A stretch of 64,000 nucleotides of DNA from contig CM049318.1 of NCBI GenBank assembly GCA_026874595.1, forward strand, positions 46,108,456 through 46,172,455, written 5' to 3'. Every line of letters starts with the position of its first letter. The stretch's first letter is position 1. Source of the DNA: Sipunculus nudus. Lineage: Eukaryota; Annelida; Sipuncula; Golfingiida; Sipunculidae. Of this stretch, positions 25,697 to 37,900 are shown piece after piece. Made by a program: the position numbers and the translations under genes. The notes beneath the pieces are model-generated. The model did not search any database, had not been told where the DNA came from, and saw only the letters and a program-made list of their open reading frames with translations.

Positions 25697-28600
25697 CAGA
25701 GTTTGGTCCAAAAGTACTCGTACTCATAGAACTCGTACTCATGAGTACTTTTTTGAGTACTCAGTACTCGTACTCGAGTACTTTTTAAAAATCACAAAAG
25801 TACTCGTACTTGTACTCGAGTACTTTGAAAGTACTCGTTACTCATATGAGTACTTCATGAGTACTTTTGGGTATTTCATATTTTTCTAAATAAACTTTAA
25901 TCTCATTTTATTATATTAGTAATAGTTTATTAAAGAATATTATAGAAAGATATATATAATATATAACATATATAATATCATATATAATAGCACTTAAAGT
26001 AATCCATCTGTTACTACAACTGAAACTATTACAGCATTGATAACTACTACTATTACTTTGCTTCTTTTACTAATACTAACACTTTCATTTAATATAAAAT
26101 ATAGATAAATTGAACTATTTTATTTTTAATACATTCATGAAATTCATGTGTACAGCATTCTTTATTTCCAGCAATATTAGTACAACATAGTGTTAAAAAA
26201 ACAATAAATCAGCAATTTCATACTGAGTTACATTTTAAGAGAAAAAATTCTAATTTTTGAAAGATACTAAAATAAAAAAGTTAAGATTTGCCACCATTCA
26301 TTACAAATAAATATACTCGGAACCTCTTCATCATAACATAAATTCAGCAGTGCTCTGGGGCCTGGGCGAATCAAGCTTGAATTAATTTAAATATGAAACT
26401 AAGAGTGAGTGTAGGTTTAGCAGATTTTGAGTGGGAATTGCAGTCTTTGATGAGCTCTGTACACATTCAGTGGCACAACTAAGACTCAACTGTGACTATC
26501 AGACCATATACCCGGTAGCTGCTACAACATAGGCTTCGACATCACATTCTACTATCAGCTGACAATAACTTGCCCAACATACTGTGTATGCTCACAAAGG
26601 ACTTCTCCAATGTTTAATGACCAAGCCTACTTAATGAATCAACAATGAGAACCAGGGGTTAACCTCAAGCAAAAGCCTTCTGTCTAGTGCCCACTGGACC
26701 AAGAAACCATTAACTAATCACACTACACTGGGCCCTTCATTATGCTCTATCAACCTATTCAAACAAACACTCAATTCATCAGATGTGTTAGCCTAGGGTT
26801 GTAATAGCAAAGTGATAGTTATTATTCTATTACTAGTAGTACTTTAACCATTACTAATTCAAATTTCTTTTCTATCAATTGTAATATTATATATTACTAG
26901 ATATACAAAATCCCCGTCATGTGATAAGATTCAAAACAGAGCACTGCGTTACTTTTTAGGCATTCACAAGTTTTGTCCAGTTGCAGCTCTAAATGGTGAC
27001 ATTGGATGGTTAACATGTGGACAATGTCGTTTCATCAATATAATACGTTTTTGGAATCACTTCTGTGATATGGATATAAGTAGACTGACCAAGAAAGTAT
27101 TCATATGGGATTATAACCAAGTCACAGATAACTGGTGCTCAGATGTGGAGAAGATACTCAATTCCATTGATTTATATTACACATAATTATAATGAAATGG
27201 TGCTATGCTGCTTACGTAATCTGGAACAAAAGTTGCGTTCCGATTATCAAAATAAATGGATCCAACAATGTCGATCAACACCTAAATTATGAACTTATAC
27301 CAGTTTTAAAACCACATATAGTACAGAAGTATATGTTAAAAAGTTTATGACTCGACAGCAAAGATCACTACTTGCTCAGCTTAGATGTGGTATACTCCCA
27401 CTGTAAATAGAAACTGGCAGAATTCAAAATATTTAAGATGACGTTACAAAACAATATAGGAAACTTAAAATTGGAGAAAGGGTTTGTCCTCTATGTAATG
27501 ATGGTGGAGTCGAAGATGAAAAACACTTCAATTTTTAATGTTCTGCTTACAATACAGTCCGAACAAATCTATTTGATAAAGCGTCCTGCAATTATGCACA
27601 ATTTCCTCTTCTTGATAAAACAGATTGGTTTATTAAATGAATGGACGTTGTAAGATTTTGGCTGAATACTTGGTCCGCTCTAGGAACAAGAGGAAAGATT
27701 TACTTTTCTCTTAATTTGTTAGAACATGCGCAGCCCGTATATTTTAATGATGTTTATCATTGTTTAAAGTCTACCACTATGTCTTTATTGTCTTTATACT
27801 TGAGGTGACATATAAGCCCAAGGAGGGCTGGGTAACTGACTGATGTACCTATGATAAAGTGTAAATCATGTATGTTACATGTCACTATAATAATAAATGT
27901 CTGTCTCTCTGTCAGTATTACTCTAACTAACTTTGAAAACCTGTAATATTCTATTTATATTACGCATTACTATTGCCTCATTCCTTGTTGCAATAATCAC
28001 TGACGTAACTGTTGTTAATACTCATTAATTATTACACATGATTAATGACATGGTCAGTCTGACAGATATGTTGTTTTATACTATTTTCACATATACCAGT
28101 TGTCATTAAATATCTGCATTAGGCTACAGCCACATATTATTCATAAGTTGATATTATATAAGAAATAACATATGGTTGTTATAATTATTAGAATTGTTAT
28201 CAGATGTTTCTTCAAAGCAAACGGTCTACTTTAATAAGTTAATGCTTTGATATATTTCAACTGTATATGGCCTGTTTATATGCCCTAGAGTTTGCATTTC
28301 GCCTCAGTACTTTGATTAAGCATAACACAACATTGTATATATTGTTATTTTGTACTGGGTTTTCATTAATAAAAATATTTTTTAACTTTCTGAGAATATA
28401 TTTAATTTAATAACATCATTACACAAGTTTGGTTACAAAAAGTACTCATTAAAGTACTCATGAGTACATTCTGAGTACTTGGTAATCGTACTCGAGTACT
28501 TTTGAAAAAAGTGCAAAAGTACTCATACCTGTACTCGAGTACTTTTAAAGTACTCAGTACTCATACTCGAGTACTTTAAAAGTACTCGGACCCAACTCTG
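25697..28600. mobile_element. hAT-type DNA transposon, non-autonomous
   Basis: The ends are CAGAGTTTGGTCC on the left and the reverse complement of CAGAGTTGGGTCC on the right. The 8-mer GACCCGCC flanks them exactly (25689-25696 and 28601-28608). An 8-bp duplication with CAGxG ends is the hAT signature. About 170 bp inside each end is dense with AGTACTCGTACTC and the palindrome GTACTCGAGTAC, likely subterminal transposase-binding repeats. No transposase is recognisable in the 2.9-kb interior; the only protein trace is a LINE fragment at about 26895-27800. It would depend on a partner element for movement. Confidence 0.85.
26895..27800 (+). pseudogene. 3' fragment of a non-LTR retrotransposon inside the hAT element
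   Basis: Translation gives QNRALRYFLGIHKF and NGDIGWLTCGQCRF (26935-27035), then DYNQVTDNWC. After frame changes come QRSLLAQLRCGILPL and a CPLCNDGGVEDEKHF zinc-type motif near 27485-27530. These are C-terminal phrases of LINE ORF2 proteins from marine invertebrates. The RT domain is absent. Multiple stops. Either the LINE inserted into the hAT element or the element captured it. Confidence 0.65.
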
Positions 28601-29099
28601 GACCCGCCCTTGAGTATTTGAGGACTTCTTCTAACCCTTGAAGTTGTATACTTTCGGTTAAAATCCCTGATCTTTTTTCTGGTAGTGCGGACGAGTGTAC
28701 TCGATCGGATATAACGATTTATTCCAAAAACAATAACAAAGCTGTGACATAATGCTGGTTATTAAACTGTTTGCCCAAAGAAAGATCTGAGAGCGTGTAA
28801 GCAGGGCGTAACTTGGCTTTGTTAATAATTATAGCCAAATAATATGATAATACCCAAACAATAGGGCTTTATGAGAATCAATGGCATGGCAGCCCTCAGA
28901 CGTGCCGCCGGCCTGCTTGGGCCCTAGAACCATCAGAGAGACTGTCAGTTCTGTAAATCTTATGCGGGCTGGCGCGCGCATTTTTTAGTTTATGAAACTG
29001 TGACTGGACGAAAAAGAAGGAAGTTATTTGATGAACAAAAACGGAGATCAAGCGAAAAGAGCATGGAAAAGATTGTATAATGGTTTACATGGATAATAT

Positions 29100-29500
29100 G
29101 AGAACCATGGCTCGTTCGGTTGGATCGCTACAAAGCTTGTTTGGCTATAGATCCTACATCGCTCGTTTACTTTGAGCTCTACATTTCTCATTTAGAAGGA
29201 TCGCTACATGACTCTTATAGTTGGATCGCTAGCACTACCGGGCTCGTGCAGTAAGCTCGCTACAAAGCTTGTTTGGCTAGATCGCTATATGGCTCGTTTA
29301 TTTCGAACTCTACATTTGTCCTTTAGATGGATCGCTAAATGACTCATAAAGTTGGATCGCTAGCACGACAGTGTGTTCAGTTTGCTCCCGACAAAGCTTA
29401 TTTGGCTAGATCGCTACATGGCTCGTTTAGTTCGATCTCCACATTTTCATTAAGACAGATCGCTGCATGACTCGTATTTAGTTAGATCTCTTCATGTTTA
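29100..29500 (+). repeat. Tandem array, ~130-bp unit, just over three copies
   Basis: ACAAAGCTTGTTTGGCT starts at 29130, 29262 and (one change) 29391, giving periods of 132 and 129 bp. Each unit contains several short sub-words GGATCGCTACATG and GGCTCGTTTAGTTCGA, pointing to an older 20-30 bp sub-periodicity. Confidence 0.85.
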
Positions 29501-30421
29501 GTCTCTTGTTCTCTCGATCTCTCTCGTTTGGTTGGATCTCTAAAGGCGCCCTTATTAAGATAGCTACATGGCCGGATAGGTTACTTCACGACACATGGCT
29601 CGGTAGGTAGATAGGTATGTGCGAATGGTAAAAACAACAGATATATCGCATATAAATGACTGCAACAATTTGTCTCTCCATCAGTCACATTTTAATTTCC
29701 GGACGATAATATTTTTCTAAATGTAATCAATCTTCTTTCACGTTTAGTTTAATGGTTCAGTGCAGATTTTTAGAATAGCTTGGATTGGATTACTTGATAT
29801 ATATTCCCAAAAGCAATACCATTAATTCAAATGGCCCGCGTAGCTAGGCCTTGATCATGAGCTTGGACCATATTTGTTCCCTGAAAGATCTTATAAAGGC
29901 CACTGCCCTTATCCATATACGTAAGCAATTGTAAATGTAAACACTTTAAACACTTTATAGGCAGTTTACTGGAATTCTCTTTAAAAAAAACTTAGGAAGA
30001 AATCCATATCATCCTGTCTGTCATCAGAAGAATTAATAACATTGAAGTATAATCGATTTATGACACGCCCTTAGATCTTCAATGTCACTTAAATATCTGA
30101 GCAGGCATCTTAAATAACTTCAGCCAATCACATACTGTGCTTAGTTGCCGGTTCGCCATCTGTAAACACAAGACAGCTGACGGTTATTATCTCAGATTTT
30201 CAGAATGTTAAACTGCAAATGTAAGTACGAAGAAATGTAAGTTGGCACAGACAAATTTACAGATTTAACTTACCAATGGTATATATAACATACGTTTAAA
30301 CCCTTAAACACAAGACTTGCCCTAGCTCAGCAGACAATGTACATGGATTACGCATGCCCAATTCTCATGGACTTAGCACCAGAAAATTCAGTTTGCTGGC
30401 TTAAAAAGAAATGAAAAGAAT

Positions 30422-31330
30422 TATAAACTCCTAACCAAATCTTAGAAATGCAGCTCGCGAAGGTGTGATGTTTTCCGCAAACGTAATTGAGGTTTCGATA
30501 AGAAACGTCAAGAACTATAATAATAAATATAATAATAAATATATGATAATACAATTATTTTTTTATAATTTCATTCTAAAATTTATCCTTTTTAAAATTC
30601 ACAAAATCTCGTAAGTACACACGATGGTGGTGATCGCTTGGCCGGATGAGCTTTCAATATACAAACATCCCCTGGTATTACGTGTATTAGTATATACCAC
30701 ATGTGATGTGTTTGGAAACCCCGAACATCAGTGGATATTATATTTTACGGCTTGAAATATTGAGTACCGTAATGACAAAGATTAGTCCCTTGTTAATCCC
30801 TTTGCTTAATTATGATAATTTCTCGGCACTTTCCCCTGATACGGTCCTCACACAGCGGTTATACACTGCAGTCGTCCAGGATCTCCCTTGCTGTAACCGC
30901 TGCTTTGTTCATCAAGTTTCTTTGGGTCTGAACACCAGGGTTGGCACAAAGCAAAGAATTGTAGTCAGACCAATGGGAGTGTGGTATCGCATTATGCATC
31001 CACCTAAACGTGCGACTCCCGCTCTCGTTGGTCTGATTTCACCGAGACACCCGCTTTCCGTGGTCTAATTCTTGGCTCTTTGGCAGAACCGGTGTTTAAG
31101 TTTAATATTGCATGCCTGATTTTGGTTACAAGTATTCTGTTAATTCTAAATCGAGTGACATAACTACACATACATGGTTATATAAGGTATATTTATTATT
31201 GAGAATCCCACAAAGTGCTGAGACATTTTGGAAGCTCAATACTCTTCCTTCTATCTCTCCGACATCGCAGACAATCCTATACATCACACCTTCGCGAGCT
31301 GCATTTCTAAGATTTGGTTAGGAGTTTATA
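30422..31330. repeat. 49-bp perfect inverted repeat 811 bp apart
   Basis: 30422-30470 (starting TATAAACTCCTAACCAAATC) is the exact reverse complement of 31282-31330, 49 of 49 bases. Outside the arms similarity is weak. The interval holds a 121-codon open frame at 30703-31068 that I do not recognise, and a weaker internal inverted repeat near 30950-31040. Confidence 0.9.
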
Positions 31331-33480
31331 TATATATATATTCCTTTTCCATTCAGGTAAAAAATTCCTATAACCAATGTAATTCCATAAGAAAACCAAA
31401 AAGTTTTGTTTATTTTAAATCCTGCCTCAAACTCGAGAAGATAAATTTGAAATTAGTTTGTTTCCATTGATCACTTGAGGATCCCCTTACAATGTATGGT
31501 ATAAACAGCCAGACATAGAACCAGAAGGAAAAATACCCATTCAAATAAAATTAATATCATTCATTGTGAAAAACAATAGTATATTCGTAGAAAAGAATAA
31601 TAGTCATATTTCGTTGCAGCACCGGGTATAAAGTAATAGGTATCCAATCAGATTACCCGATTAATGGCCGTCCGTTTTAATTATGTTTCCTAACTTAATC
31701 CTCTAACTTGAAAATGAGTAGACATTGTGTATTGATGAGCGTGAGCTGGCTGACAATCCTTCCACGTACACCAACAGACAACAAATGAGCTCCAGAGAGA
31801 AACTGATACAAGTAAAAGATTGGTTCATATACTGAATCGAGACTTACAGCCATGAATATCAAATTGAAAAGTAGACAGAGGATTACACATAGAGAAAATT
31901 AAACATTTATGTAGAAAGGATTCTTATGCCCATGCTGGTGCCAATGTAAACATTTTACATGTGTGATTTTATTATTAGCCACTCGTTCGATAGAATTAGA
32001 AACGAAATAACGCTAATTATATTTCTTATAACATGTTGACTAGAAAAGGAAATCTATAAGATTTAGGACTATCGTTTGTGATTTGGTATTTCGTGATATC
32101 AAATAATGCGAATCAAACAGTCACGATATTTAAGTGTTATCCCACACCATTCGTCATTTCTGTGGTGCTACCAAGTAGTTTCAGTGGTCATATTATGAAT
32201 CAGTTCTATAAATACCCCGGACCCGATCTCAGGCGGTCCGTGGTTCACGCTGTGGAGTGCGATAAAAAATATGTAAATAATTCTAAAGTTGCAGCGATTT
32301 TATCTGCTCTTTGACTAATGGGTCATTGCGAGCTTCTGAGAACCGGGCTTCAGGCTTGTAGGGGTACGCTTTTTTCGAATAGGGTGGTACGTACAGATGC
32401 TAGTACACTATTTTACGTGGCTTCTAAATAATAAAACAAGGATTTGTTTTTATAATGTTTCTGTCTATGATAATGATGATTATCATTAGTACCGTTCATA
32501 TTTTAAGTATTTAATAGTAGTATAGTCTGTCCCAACAAGTGGTGCAAATTTCAAATTTTGCTATACTTTTATAAATCGGCAAATCTGCTCGAAAATGTAT
32601 ACTGCGTTTAAAGAATGAGGCAATGGCCAAATTAAGTAAAACAAACCATACCAAACCTTGCAAACCATTTTAGAAATGCAATTTAATCAATAAATGAGAA
32701 GACAGTCTGTTTTTCAAAATAACGCAGTTCCATAGATGAAGGTCAAGGCTACTAGTCACATTCAAAATGAACTACATGCATTTACAGCTGCTGATTGGTT
32801 GTTTAATGTCATAACTAATCTAAAAAATAACTCAAAGTGGAAACACCATATCCCTAGGCAACGATACACAAAAGATATAATGTGAATTTTGGTTCTTGAT
32901 AGCTACCAAGGGTGACTATAAAATGTTAGAAATATCTGAGAGTCACCACCCCATGTTTGCACTTGGGTGGGATTCTAAGCTCGGTATGGTCTGTGTCTGT
33001 GAAAGGGAGAAAACCCCTCAGTAACTCGAGTATCTCAATTTTTTTAAAGACAACATTCTTTTGTGATAAGCTAATTGCAAAATTTCCCTGAATAATTAAG
33101 TCTATAACCCTTATAAAATCAGACCAGTACAAAAAGTATTGTCGCCGCTACATATACATTTTGACCGCTTCTGTCATGGCGGTTAGGAGCAGGACGACCC
33201 GTGTCTTCTTAGACCAAAACACACAATAACTATAGTAAAATATGCTTACAGTTGCCAATATTTTGCAATTGTATTGAAAATAAGATTCTTTCGCCATGGT
33301 GAAGAAGTTTAAATGTCGCCCCATCCGTGAAACTGAAAATAAAACTGCCTTTTCCGGAAAATACGTTCGTATCGTGGTCAAACACAACTTATCTCTATAT
33401 ATGGGGAGGCGACGAAACAGTCGTCCGTTAACCGGGAATGACGTTTTGTCGCTGCAGGCGGCTAGGTTCTTGATGTATGG
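31331..33480. other. Intergenic, no gene recognised
   Basis: AT-rich. Open frames at 32078-32314 and 33296-33505 are under 80 codons, match nothing I know and have no splice context that I could defend. Confidence 0.4.
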
Positions 33481-33485
33481 TTTCC

Positions 33486-33716
33486 AGGGGCAGATTCGGG
33501 ATTAAGGAATGAGGGGGGGGGGGTCGGGGAGGGGGGGGGGGTCCAACGCAGGAGGACTAATGAAAAACCTAAAAAAGGTCCGGGAAGAGGGGGGGGGTCC
33601 AGGCCGCAAAGTTTTGTCTGAAACCCCTAAAAAAAAGGTTGATTCGGATAAAAAAGGGGGTCCGGACCCACCCCCACCCCCCTCGAAATAAGGCTTTTAG
33701 TCCCTGATCCACTTCT
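33486..33716. mobile_element. G-rich MITE-like element with hAT-like ends
   Basis: Left end CCAGGGGCAGATTCGGGATT and right end (reversed) AGAAGTGGATCAGGGACTA are imperfect inverted copies of a widespread hAT-type terminus. Between them are G runs of 11-12 at about 33511-33541, GGGGGGGTCC near 33592 and a C-rich stretch near 33670. No target duplication established. Confidence 0.45.
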
Positions 33717-33942
33717 TCGTCAAAGTGTGTGATGATATTTAAGTTTAATTGATAATCGTCATAACAATGAATTATTCCATCAAATGTAACTCTCTCCCAA
33801 CTATCAAAATAACGATTAACTTATATAAATATCATTTGCAGATGATTTTGAGAAACCTTTGTAAAATAAAATAATTTGAAAACAAAGGAGGTTTTTTTTC
33901 AGTTTACTAAAATAACACATTGCGTGTTAAAGGAAGGCCTAC

Positions 33943-34318
33943 CTGGTTCCGAGAGAGTTATAATATCCGAGATTTCTTGATGATATTTTATGCCTCCTTC
34001 AAAAACATCTTCACTGGTTAAGTTGTGCTTTGGTAGCATCTTCCCTATCATGCGAGCGATGTGTTTTGGTGGCCTCTTCCCACGATTTGGAAACTTTTTC
34101 ATGTTCAGAATGTGGAGAAGTCGGTTATGGATTCTATTAATCCTGTCACATTTCTCCAGTTTATGGCGTCCTGCACTTTGTGTGTCGTTTGTGCAGTTGC
34201 CCGTCACCGGTCCATCTGGCGTGAAACTTTTGTCAAAAGCTTCTTCCTTCTTCCCAGATGATAAACACAGACACCACAAAATAGGCAGAACGCCAAAGGA
34301 AAGAGGTTGGCCAAGCAT
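33943..34318 (-). CDS. First coding exon of an activin/inhibin-beta-like TGF-beta ligand
   Basis: Read on the minus strand from an ATG at 34318, with context ACCATGC and an in-frame TGA two codons upstream. The 125 codons begin with a secretion signal (hydrophobic core FGVLPILWCLCL). They continue as a propeptide with three N-glycosylation sites (Asn41, Asn44, Asn99). Residues about 59-97 (RINRIHNRLLHILNMKKFP... PPKHIARMIGKM) and 113-126 (HQEISDIITLSEPG) have the spacing and flavour of the start of activin/inhibin-beta propeptides, where a helix and an EIITFAE-like stretch occur. The frame ends at a donor CCAG|GTAGGC (GT at 33942-33941), phase 1. In vertebrate activin genes the intron also falls inside the propeptide. 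The cystine-knot exon was not found in the window. Family assignment is by pattern, moderately sure. Confidence 0.55.
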
Positions 34319-34330
34319 GGTATGTCAATA

Positions 34331-34861
34331 GTACAGGAGTATTGTGGCAAGCAGCTAGTGAACTGTCCGAGTGCAGATCATGCTCGCGTTGACAAGAAGT
34401 GCTGCAAGATCAGCCAAGAAGCGCTTTTATGGTCGCTTGTACTGATGGCAGTGCTGCGATCACACTGCAAGGTCGTTAATCAAAGACTTGTTTTCCCCCA
34501 CCGAATACCAACACATTGGGGGTATGAATCACTGAGCGCACAACGCCAATCCTGGCCACCCCGCGGCTGCTCAGTGATGTACTAACTGGTCCGGGTGGTG
34601 TTAACCGGTGCAAAACACTCATATCACTATACAAGGCGGAACAGGGCGAACATTCAGGGCTGTCTAACCCACTCTTAGGAAATGAGCGCAAGGACAGTGG
34701 GGCGAAAAAAACTCTAAACATGCCGTTGTGGCGTCATACTTACGGCTGTATCATTGCCATATACAAGGAATATACACACATAATGCGTGTGCGTATGGTT
34801 ATTTGGCCTATCACCCATTATTGTACAAAATCAAACATTAATATTTATCATTGGGCGTTTC

Positions 34862-34912
<51 letters not shown>

Positions 34913-37900
34913 GTGTGTGATAACATATTAATATACAATTAACGTCATCCCCCAAACCAATGAAGAAAATGTATGTTTACCCTTTGTTATATATCTATTT
35001 GTACAAAAGCGATAATATGTGTTCATGCACGTGTTTGTGCGTGTGTATGAGAGAGAGAGAGAGAGGCAGACAGAGTGACAAAGACAGAGTCAGATTTTGT
35101 TTAGTGTAATGAACATATGTAAGAAGAATAGTGTTATCGACGGAACTGTGATTTCATCTTCATGTGGGAGAACAAATTTGCGACGCTTTTCCTTTATATA
35201 TGTATTTTAATATTTTTATACCGTGTAATACACATGCTTATAAGTTATATAATTATAAACTTCATTATACACATACACGCAGATGACCTTTTTCCCAACT
35301 AAGCTATGAGTGGTATAACTTAGATAAACGTCCAGGTTCTATCCCGCAGTGTAGTTTAAATATAGAAAGTGTTGAAAAGCACCGTTCTAGTTTTTGTGAA
35401 ACAGATGGAGCGATGGCATGCCTGAAATGTACACCGCCTTTATTTTTTTCTGCCGTCCTTAGGTGGTAATCTGACAGTAAATCTCAGGACATCTAACTTT
35501 AAACAAGGCAAAGTCCGCTGTCAGTGCAATATCCTAAAGTACTCAAACAAATTATTTTTCGATAATCAGGGATGTAAATAAAGCGGAATCAGCATTAATG
35601 GAAAATAGCTGCTGTTTCACTCTGTATGATCACGTTTAAGATAAGGCATATGATAAGGACACGTGCACTATTTACAAAAGCCGCCATGGAGTTAATATTT
35701 TCCATATGTTCTCGAGTGGTATAGGAAGCAAACATTCTTCTGTTGCGCCCAAGGCCAATACAGATTGGAGTCAAACTGCCTGAAGTTTTCTACCATTATA
35801 AAACTCGTGTTATTCACAGAATGTTTATAGGATTTCAAACATAGGATTTCTCTTCTGCTTCTAATAAATTTATACACTTGAATTTTGACACCCTATGGAG
35901 GGAGCTTGGTTAGCTATTACTGGTGGTGTGACAGATACAAGCATTGGCACGTGTCTTTTAATATGTTAACTTCTAAAATATGTGGGGGTCGGATATGATG
36001 CCATATTTATTACAACTTATTTACTTATATGAAACCATGCTGACGCGCTCGGAGTTCCTGGTTTATTTGAAACCACGTGTTCGATGACTTAACTTTCAGT
36101 GTATATCAGATGGCTTTTTGGTCTTCTTATATTTATCCATGGGACAGTAGGGGTATAGCCCAACCTGGGGAATTTTCTTGATCCTAATTTTCTTTTACTT
36201 GGAATTCCCTAGTCTGTAAAAATGAATGTTTGCATTGAGGCAAGGCCGATCTTTCGATAAATGGTCTTTTTTTTAACAAAGAACGTCAAAGTACCAGGTT
36301 TGCGAAGGCGGAATGGGATATAGTCACTAAAATCAACTATAATATCTGTAATACTAGTCCTATGACCATGAGGTAAGTACACTGGTATTCCTGGTTTATT
36401 GCTGAATAAGACAGATATAAGGTTTTATTTGAAAGAGAGTTGTGTCAAATAACAAATTTAATTAGTTTTAGATATTTACACATTTCTTTGCCAAAAAAGG
36501 TTTAGTTGAAATAAACAGTATACTCAAAATAAACAATATACTCTAGGTCTTACTTAAAATATCCCTGGTTGTTTTGTGATTTATGATGTCCTGAAGTATT
36601 GGTCATTTGCATGAAATGCGTCAAACCTTTATAATTGCAGACTACATGTACAATGTACTACGATATATTGCTCTAACATATCGGAGTCAGGTCCATTCAT
36701 TTCTGTGAACCTGCAGGAGTTATCATCGCAAAACTTATGTAGCTAGATCCTATCTTTTAGAGTCCATTATATATACCCTTACAAGTTAATAATACAACAT
36801 TGATAGCACTTAATCACATTAGAGCACGTTACTGGGGAAGCCAACCAGGTCGTCACATCCAGATTCCAGGCTCATGAGCGTGTGTATAATGTTAACGAGA
36901 TCCAGCAGGGGTGCAATTTCCTTTTGCAATGGGTATATACCTTGCTGCAAAGAACTGTTCATGTGTGGGTGGCAGATTCTAAGACCAATCCATCCCCCCT
37001 ACCCCACCACCCACCTCAGTTAGCAATAATAAAGTCCAGGCTTGTAGGGCGAAGTTTGAAGTGATTCAATTTTGAGAACAGCGATGGTAAATATTGAAAT
37101 CCGGGCTTGTATCCAAAAATTTGTTATGGTGTAGATTTAATCAAGTTGCAGGAGCGATAATTGACGAAGATGTCAGGAAACTCTAACGTTTTAGAATCTT
37201 TCACGGAATCTATACATTAATAGCATGAGGCGATATTTGTGATTTTCCATATCTCCTCTGATACCACCGTATGGATTTTTTTACAAACATATGCGCCAGG
37301 TTTGTCCGAAGAGATTCTACCCCCTTTTATTTGCAATAATTGCGTATTACGTGCAGAATGAATAAGTTTAATATTTGCTCCCCCGCGGGCGCCTCTTTCT
37401 TTGTGTCTCCGGGCCCGGTAACACAAGGACCATAGAGTTTGAGATGGCGGGACATACAGAGTTTTAATCCGGGGGCCCTATCTGGGGTTTTTGTACATTT
37501 CCCGGTGATCGGCCCGCAATAATCCATATCGGCGATCCCTTCTCAAAAGGGGAATCTTTGAAAGAAATGTTTTTAAGGCCTTCCTGCGACCCCCCCCCCC
37601 CCCTCCCGGTCGAACGAAGAGGGCTCCTTCCTGCGACCCCCCTCAAATATCCTGATATGTTTGAGTGTACATCTACAGAGTCGCAGGAATCCATGATTGT
37701 TATACAGTCGCACACCGTCGCACGATCTTAGGGCCTTGCATTCGACTGAGGTCACTGACAAATATCCACCAACAAATGTAGGCCTGCTATGTAACAGATG
37801 TAAAGAAAATGTTAACCAAATTCACGTCGTGGTTGATAAAGTGTGATGCGTAAAGGTGTGGAGTGGCACCACCAAAGTTGTAAACACATAATATTGACTT

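Noticed and set aside
30703-31068. 121-codon open frame between the 49-bp inverted repeats
   Set aside because: No family resemblance; the 3' half reads through a weak inverted repeat.
33296-33505. Small basic protein (MVKKFKCRPIRE...)
   Set aside because: 69 codons with no known family or supporting splice sites.
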